Shown here: in pieces, positions 59,385 to 64,000 of the stretch
How positions within the stretch are numbered: position 1 is the stretch's first letter
Layout of the letters: the number at the start of each line of letters is the position of its first letter
NCBI GenBank assembly: GCA_002421005.1
Contig: DIJC01000004.1
Span: 186,001-250,000 of the forward strand
Reading direction: 5' to 3'
DNA length: 64,000 bases
Source: Enterobacteriaceae bacterium UBA5654
GTDB taxonomy: Bacteria > Pseudomonadota > Gammaproteobacteria > Enterobacterales > Enterobacteriaceae
Notes under the pieces: generated by a model
What the model saw: the letters and a program-made list of their open reading frames with translations, nothing else
Databases searched by the model: none
Told to the model about the DNA's origin: nothing
Program-made: the position numbers and the translations under genes

Positions 59385-60284
59385 ATGACGCGTAAAGATG
59401 GGCTACTGGCGCTGCTGGTAGTGGTGGTCTGGGGGCTTAACTTTGTGGTCATCAAAGTCGGCCTGCACAATATGCCCCCGCTGTTACTGGCAGGATTACG
59501 TTTTTTACTGGTTGCATTTCCCGCGCTTTTTTTTGTCGCCCGTCCCAACGTCCCGATGCGCTTATTACTGGGTTATGGTCTGACAATCAGCTTCGGGCAG
59601 TTTGCGTTTCTTTTCTCCGCCATCAAATTTGGTATGCCAGCCGGGCTGGCGTCTCTGGTGCTTCAGGCGCAGGCATTTTTCACCATCATTCTTGGGGCAT
59701 TTGCCTTTGGCGAACGGTTGCAGGGCAAGCAGCTGATCGGGATCACCCTGGCGGTATTTGGCGTTCTGGTGCTGATTGAATCCAGTCTGAACGGGCAACA
59801 CGTTGCGCTGCTCGGTTTTATGCTGACGCTGGCGGCGGCGCTCAGCTGGGCGTGCGGCAATATCTTCAACAAGAAAATCATGCAACTGGAAAGCCGTCCG
59901 GCGGTGATGTCGCTGGTGGTGTGGAGCGCATTAATCCCCGTTATCCCGTTTCTTGTTGCCTCACTGATTCTCGACGGCCCGGCGACAATCTGGCACAGTT
60001 TGTTAGCCATTGATACCACGACAATTTTATCGCTGATTTACCTGGCTTTTATTGCCACCATCGTCGGGTATGGCATCTGGGGGACGCTGCTTGGGAGATA
60101 TGAAACCTGGCGCGTTGCGCCGCTGTCGCTGCTGGTTCCGGTGGTCGGCCTCGCCAGCGCAGCGCTGCTGTTGGGTGAGACGCTGAATATGCTACAGCTG
60201 GCAGGCGCGGCGCTGATTATGGCGGGACTGTACATCAATGTATTCGGCCTGCGTCTGCGCCGGGCTAAGATCGTTCAGGGGTAA
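59385..60284 (+). CDS. eamA: EamA, O-acetylserine/cysteine exporter (YdeD)
   Basis: 299 residues, as in E. coli. Ten helices from two EamA repeats ('WGLNFVVIKVGL' and 'ALSWACGNIFNKKIM'). Exports cysteine-pathway metabolites. SD GAGGCAGGG before the ATG. Its TAA lies inside the T-run of the marRAB terminator. Confidence 0.94.
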   Translation: MTRKDGLLALLVVVVWGLNFVVIKVGLHNMPPLLLAGLRFLLVAFPALFFVARPNVPMRLLLGYGLTISFGQFAFLFSAIKFGMPAGLASLVLQAQAFFTIILGAFAFGERLQGKQLIGITLAVFGVLVLIESSLNGQHVALLGFMLTLAAALSWACGNIFNKKIMQLESRPAVMSLVVWSALIPVIPFLVASLILDGPATIWHSLLAIDTTTILSLIYLAFIATIVGYGIWGTLLGRYETWRVAPLSLLVPVVGLASAALLLGETLNMLQLAGAALIMAGLYINVFGLRLRRAKIVQG

Positions 60285-60308
60285 AAAAAAGCCCCGCACA
60301 GGCGGGGC
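60283..60308 (-). terminator. Terminator of marRAB
   Basis: Minus strand GCCCCGC-CTGT-GCGGGGC followed by eight T (60283-60290). The T-run is the complement of the eamA stop codon region, so the two genes share these bases. Strong Rho-independent terminator 20 bp after marB. Confidence 0.88.
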
Positions 60309-60327
60309 AAACGAATCAGAGGCGGCG

Positions 60328-60534
60328 CTAATTATAATAGGCCACGCCTAATTCATCGGATTTATCGCTTCCCGAACCCATATGATTAAAATCAAACGGA
60401 GAGGCGTCATGGACGGAGGGCATAACCATCGCAACGCGTGCGCTGCCTTCTGCCGGTTGACGGGACTGCTCCGCAAAGCTCTGGCCGGAGGCCAGCATCG
60501 CTAATGCAAGGGTGGCGGAGACGAGCAGTTTCAT
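60328..60534 (-). CDS. marB: MarB, periplasmic modulator of mar
   Basis: 68 residues (E. coli 72). Signal peptide about 1-21. The C-terminal 'FDFNHMGSGSDKSDELGVAYYN' region (about 47-68) matches the E. coli 'FDLNHMGTGSDKSDALGVPYYN' ending. Mildly represses marRAB from the periplasm by an unknown route. Third gene of marRAB, 30 bp after marA. Confidence 0.9.
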   Translation of the reverse strand: MKLLVSATLALAMLASGQSFAEQSRQPAEGSARVAMVMPSVHDASPFDFNHMGSGSDKSDELGVAYYN

Positions 60535-60564
60535 GATTTCCTCGATACGTCTTTATTCAGGCGA

Positions 60565-60948
60565 TTAACAATTACAGTGGTTTAACGGTTGCAGATAGCG
60601 TGCCTCGCCAGGCATATCCATAATGCGATACTTGTGCGGTGGCACGTCGAAATAGTTTTTAAAGGTCCGCGTCAGGGTCTGCTGCGATTCAAACCCGTAG
60701 CGTTCAGCCAGATACAAAATAGGCTCATTGCTTTGCTTCAGCTTCTGGGCGATTTCCGTCAGCTTGCGGGTGCGAATGTACTGCCCCAGCGAGTGCCCGG
60801 TTTCTTTTTTGAACATTCTTTGCAGGTGCCATTTTGAATAGCCTGAGCGCTCTGACACTTTCTCCAGCGACAGAGGGGACTCGAGGTTATCTTCAATCCA
60901 GTCCAGGATGCTATGAATAGTAATGGCGTCAGTATTACGTCTGGACAT
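60565..60948 (-). CDS. marA: MarA, AraC-type multidrug resistance activator
   Basis: 127 residues, nearly identical to E. coli MarA; no ligand domain. Recognition helices are in 'SGYSKWHLQRMFKKETGHSL' and 'YGFESQQTLTRTFKNYF'. Activates acrAB, tolC, micF and its own operon through marboxes. Ends 'LNHCNC' rather than 'LNHYNS'. Confidence 0.96.
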   Translation of the reverse strand: MSRRNTDAITIHSILDWIEDNLESPLSLEKVSERSGYSKWHLQRMFKKETGHSLGQYIRTRKLTEIAQKLKQSNEPILYLAERYGFESQQTLTRTFKNYFDVPPHKYRIMDMPGEARYLQPLNHCNC

Positions 60949-60966
60949 CGTCTTACCTCTTATTGT

Positions 60967-61401
60967 TTACGGCAGCACTTTCTTGAGCAGGTATTCAAGA
61001 GTAGCCACTTCGTCTGCCGATAAGTTTTTAGTGAGTTCCTGATGCAGATCCTGCCCGACAAGCTGATGACACTGTTCACAAATGCGGGTGCCTTCCGGTG
61101 TTAATCGCACCAGCACACCGCGTTTATCATTTGGATTTGGCAGCCGCTCAATCCAGCCTTTACAGACCAGCCTGTCAAGCATACGGGTCAGGGCACCCAG
61201 ATCGACCGACAGCACTTTTTTCAGCTCAACGGGCGTCGCGCACACTTCGCAGCGAATGGAACAAAGCACCTTGAACTGCGTCGCGGTGATGTCCTGCGGT
61301 GAGAGATATTCGTTAAGCAGACGGTCTTTTTTCTGGTTCACCATATGGATCAAACGTCCAAGCGGAATGATTTCGTTAAAAAGATCCCCTGAACTTTTCA
61401 C
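60967..61401 (-). CDS. marR: MarR, repressor of marRAB
   Basis: 144 residues from the GTG at 61401 (VKSSGDLFNEIIPLGRL), equal to E. coli MarR; a longer frame upstream lies in marO and is not conserved. Winged helix with 'LKKVLSVDLGALTRMLDRLV' recognition helix and 'NPNDKRGVLVRLT' wing. The copper/oxidant-sensing Cys of E. coli MarR (C80) is kept in 'LVCKGWIERL'. Represses the operon by binding marO; salicylate releases it. Confidence 0.95.
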   Translation of the reverse strand: MKSSGDLFNEIIPLGRLIHMVNQKKDRLLNEYLSPQDITATQFKVLCSIRCEVCATPVELKKVLSVDLGALTRMLDRLVCKGWIERLPNPNDKRGVLVRLTPEGTRICEQCHQLVGQDLHQELTKNLSADEVATLEYLLKKVLP

Positions 61402-61406
61402 AATGG

Positions 61407-61465
61407 TTGCCCCGGCAAGTAGTTTAGTTGCGGAGGATATTATTGCCCAGGCAAACATAAGTCAA
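61407..61465 (-). promoter_or_regulatory. marO: promoter with two MarR palindromes
   Basis: Site I TTGCCTGGGCAA at 61443-61454 lies between -35 TTGACT (61460-61465) and -10 TAATAT (61437-61442), 17-bp spacer. Site II TTGCCGGGGCAA at 61407-61418 lies just before the GTG start. Both match the E. coli MarR sites closely, so repression by MarR is expected. Confidence 0.9.
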
Positions 61466-61481
61466 CTGAATGAATAAGCTT

Positions 61482-61500
61482 ATGCCACGATTTGCTAAAA
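61482..61500. promoter_or_regulatory. marbox for MarA/SoxS/Rob autoactivation
   Basis: ATGCCACGATTTGCTAAAA, almost the E. coli mar marbox (ATGCCACGTTTTGCTAAAT). It is 17 bp upstream of the -35 element, the usual position for self-activation by MarA, SoxS and Rob. Confidence 0.85.
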
Positions 61501-61644
61501 AGACGGAAAAGTCCTTGTATGACGCAGGGTTGATAGAGGAATTAAAGGCGGGAGAGGGGTTCGCGTTGTCTTGATATGACGCTGAAATATTTACTGGAAT
61601 GATGTATTGGGTGAGCCTGCCGCAGCAGACTCACCTTAACTCGC

Positions 61645-62835
61645 TTAATGCGGCTGTTCTTCCAGCGCCACCGGCCAGCGGCGGAAGATAATCACAGCCC
61701 AGATGAGCGCAGCCAGCGCCGGAACCGCGCCAACGTAGCCAATGGAAGCCATCGACAGATGGGTGCTGACCTGGCTGCCTAGCAGCGCGCCCGCGCCAAT
61801 ACCGATATTAAATATCCCGGAGAACAGCGACATCGCCACGTCGGTGGCGTCCGGGGCCAGCGCCAGCACTTTTACCTGCATCCCCAGCCCAATGATCATA
61901 ATCGCCACGCCCCAGAAGATGCTGAGGATCGCCAGATGGTTTTCATTACGCGCGGCGGGCACCAGCAACAGCAGGCAAACAAACAGCAGGCCGATGGCGC
62001 TACCGATCAGGGTAGACGCATGAAGATTGCCAAGCTTACCGAACAGCAGGCTGCCGAGGATGCCGGACCCGCCCAGGATCAGCAGCAGCACGGTGGCGTA
62101 ATTTCCGCTCAGCCCGGCAACCGTCTGAACAAAAGGTTCGATATAGCTGTAAGCAGTGTAGTGCGCCGTCACCACGACCACGGTCAGCAGATAAATACTC
62201 ATCAGCGCCGGACGGCGGAACAATAGCGGCAGACTTTTCAGGGAGCCGGAGTGCTCGCTTGGCAGTGGTGGCAGCAGCTTGATCAGGCACAGCAGGGTAA
62301 TTAACGCCCCGACGCCAATCGCAAAAAAGGTGGTACGCCAGCCGAAATACTGCCCGACGATCCGGCCGATAGGGATCCCCAGCACCATCGCCAGTGCGGT
62401 GCCGGTGGCAATCAGGCTCAGCGCCTGCGCCCGTTTCCCGGCCGGGGCCAGGCGGATCGCCAGCGAGGCGGTAATGGACCAGAACACCGCGTGCGCAAAG
62501 GCAATGCCGATGCGGCTGATAATCAGAGTGGTGAAATTCCACGCCAGAAACGACAGCACATGGCTGGCGATAAACAGCACGAACAGGGCGATCAGCAGTT
62601 TGCGCCGCTCAACCTGGCTGGTCAGCAGCATAAAAGGCAGCGACATCAGCGCCACCACCCAGGCATAAATGGTCAGCATGATCCCGACCTGCGCCGTTTC
62701 CATGCCAAAGCTTTCCGCAATATCAGAAAGCAAACCAACCGGCACGAATTCGGTGGTATTAAAAATAAACGCTGCGATGGCAAGCGTGACCACACGAAGC
62801 CACGCGACCTTGCGTGATACAGTATTCGTTGTCAT
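61645..62835 (-). CDS. sotB: SotB, sugar efflux MFS transporter (YdeA)
   Basis: 396 residues, E. coli length. Twelve helices, 'FNTTEFVPVGLLSDIAESF' near the start is the SotB signature. Exports arabinose and other sugars, and some drugs. In E. coli marC lies between sotB and marRAB; here the gap of 179 bp holds only the marbox and no marC. Confidence 0.94.
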   Translation of the reverse strand: MTTNTVSRKVAWLRVVTLAIAAFIFNTTEFVPVGLLSDIAESFGMETAQVGIMLTIYAWVVALMSLPFMLLTSQVERRKLLIALFVLFIASHVLSFLAWNFTTLIISRIGIAFAHAVFWSITASLAIRLAPAGKRAQALSLIATGTALAMVLGIPIGRIVGQYFGWRTTFFAIGVGALITLLCLIKLLPPLPSEHSGSLKSLPLLFRRPALMSIYLLTVVVVTAHYTAYSYIEPFVQTVAGLSGNYATVLLLILGGSGILGSLLFGKLGNLHASTLIGSAIGLLFVCLLLLVPAARNENHLAILSIFWGVAIMIIGLGMQVKVLALAPDATDVAMSLFSGIFNIGIGAGALLGSQVSTHLSMASIGYVGAVPALAALIWAVIIFRRWPVALEEQPH

Positions 62836-63017
62836 AAGATAGTCTGGGTTGGTTGGAGAAAAGAAGAGAAGACGATCTTAAAACCATCGCTGCTGCAAAT
62901 ACAACCATTTTGTGACGCAGATCTCAATTTTCTGCGTCAAAAATTTAAGATCGCCTCAACATTTTTTAATACGAAAATAACCGGCGTGTAACGAGTTAAC
63001 CGCCAGCAGGTTGAAAC

Positions 63018-63046
63018 CGGAAAGCCGGATTCCCCCGGGCTTTCCG
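63018..63046 (-). terminator. Possible terminator after the lactate dehydrogenase gene
   Basis: Inverted repeat CGGAAAGCC and GGCTTTCCG (63018-63026, 63038-63046), a few bases after the ldh stop on the minus strand. The T-tract is weak, so it is only a candidate. Confidence 0.35.
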
Positions 63047-63057
63047 TGACTGAACCA

Positions 63058-64000
63058 TTACGGCAGGCGGGCGATATTCGCCTGGATCACGGCTGCGGAA
63101 TGACGGAATTTTTCCAGCTCGTCGTCCGCCAGGTGCAGTTCAATCACCTGCTGGACGCCGGTTTGCGCCAGCACGGCGGGAACGCCGATCGCCACATTAT
63201 GCACGCCGTATTCACCCTCAAGAATGCAGGAGATGGCCAGCGCCCGGTGGCTGCCGGTGAAAATATTGCGGCAGATCTCGGCAATAGTGCCCGCGATGCC
63301 GAATTCGGTACAGCCCTTGCCGCCGTAAATCTTAAAGCCCTGCGTGCGCACGTCTTCCGCTAGCTGCGCATAATCCAGCGTTTCGCCGGTGCGACGCTGC
63401 CAGACGTCGCCAATCGGCGAGCCGTAAACCGAAGAGTGGGACCAGACCGGAAACTGGGTGTCGCCGTGTTCACCGAGAATAAAGGCATCAATGCTTTGCG
63501 CGCCAATATCCAGTTTCTGCCCGAGGGCACGGCGCAGTCGGGTGGTGTCCAGCCAGACGCCGGTACCGATGACCTGATTACGCGGCAGGCCGGACAGCGT
63601 CCATACCTGCCAGGTGATAATGTCGCAGGGGTTGGTGGCGATCAGGAAAATGCCGTTAAATCCGCCCGCCATCATTTGTGGAATGATATTTTTGACGATT
63701 TTCGCGGTGTTATTCAGTTCGTCGAGGCGCGTCTGGCCCGGCTTTAGCGGACCGCCGGAGACGGTGATCACCGCGATATCGACATCCGCTCAGTCGCGGG
63801 CTTCGCGACAGGATATGGTCATCATGCCGGGCATATAGGCGGCGGCATCGCTGAGATCCTGTACGTGTCCTTCAACCAGCGGCTGATTCAAATCGACTAA
63901 AATCAGCTCTTCACAAATATTCTGATTTAGCAGCGCATAAGCAGCAGATGCGCCAACATTTCCTGAACCGATAATCATCACTTTACGGGCTTTGGTGTTC
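63058..64000 (-). pseudogene. ldh: L-lactate dehydrogenase gene with an in-frame TGA, 5' end cut by the window
   Basis: The same minus-strand frame runs through 'VMIIGSGNVGASAAYALLNQN' (NAD fold), an in-frame TGA at 63790-63792, then 'ITVSGGPLKPGQTRLDE', 'LIATNPCDI', the catalytic His region 'ILGEHGDTQFPVW', and the C-terminal end at 63058. Homology continues on both sides of the TGA with no frame change, so a single nonsense codon splits the L-LDH. From 'REARD*ADVDIAVI' the lost residue is probably Trp or Cys. Only codons close to the start are outside the window. Either a true pseudogene or a sequencing error. A true pseudogene could not make the full enzyme. Confidence 0.82.

Noticed and set aside
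61482..61574. 30-codon ORF (MPRFAKKTEK…) between marR and sotB
   Set aside because: Its first 19 bases are the marbox, there is no Shine-Dalgarno sequence, and no similarity to MarC or other proteins was recognised. It is explained by the regulatory site.

Overview
The window is enterobacterial chromosome from the replication-terminus region. Protein after protein matches E. coli K-12 or Salmonella families along their full length. It carries tus with its Ter site, one 127-bp ERIC element, and REP-like GC palindromes. Content points to an Enterobacter/Lelliottia/Leclercia/Kosakonia-type genus rather than Escherichia: a urtABCDE urea transporter, OsmU next to dmsD as in Salmonella, no uid, abg or marC genes, and uspE-fnr next to pntAB. 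The species cannot be fixed from this sequence alone. The left edge cuts malI and the right edge cuts a lactate dehydrogenase gene.

Layout. 1-13.5 kb: malI end, ydgA, manA, fumA, fumC, tus/Ter, rstBA, ydgC, folM, ydgI, ydgH. 14-20.7 kb: pntAB, uspE, fnr, ogt, the sRNA gene mcaS (identified here from structure and position) and smrA. 20.8-27.7 kb: mdtU-mdtJI, ydgD, ydgU, asr, ynfM, ynfL, mlc, bioD. 27.6-36.3 kb: an internally deleted clcB scar, the osmU ABC transporter and a DMSO/selenate-reductase-like operon (ynfE/F-dmsB-dmsC-dmsD). 36.4-48.3 kb: ynfD, ynfC, speG, ynfB, ynfA, rspA-rspB-ydfJ, ydfI, rspR, ydfG, an ERIC element and dcp. 48.3-58 kb: an accessory block where E. coli has dgcZ-ydeI-ydeJ. 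It holds an AriR-like connector, an orphan ORF, an FtrA-type regulator, a rhodanese, a MetE-like methyltransferase, urtABCDE and a hok/sok locus. 58-64 kb: ydeE, eamA, marRAB, sotB and an L-lactate dehydrogenase gene broken by an in-frame TGA.

How it works together. Three themes recur. Anaerobic/redox control: Fnr, the fumarases, the Tat-exported molybdoenzyme operon behind a 7-2-7 NarL/NarP-type site, and transhydrogenase. Envelope and acid stress: RstBA with a PhoP-like box, and an RstA-like box before asr. Small-molecule export and osmotic balance: MdtJI, OsmU, EamA, SotB, YdeE, YnfM and MarRAB. Several regulatory elements are readable: marO with two MarR palindromes and a marbox, an FNR box before fnr, an Mlc-type palindrome before mlc, and a sigma-54-like promoter before urtA.

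I did not find a wholly new multi-gene system. The most notable items are the clcB deletion scar, the ldh nonsense codon, mcaS, the small ORFs mdtU and ydgU, the marC loss, and the mosaic dcp-ydeE block.
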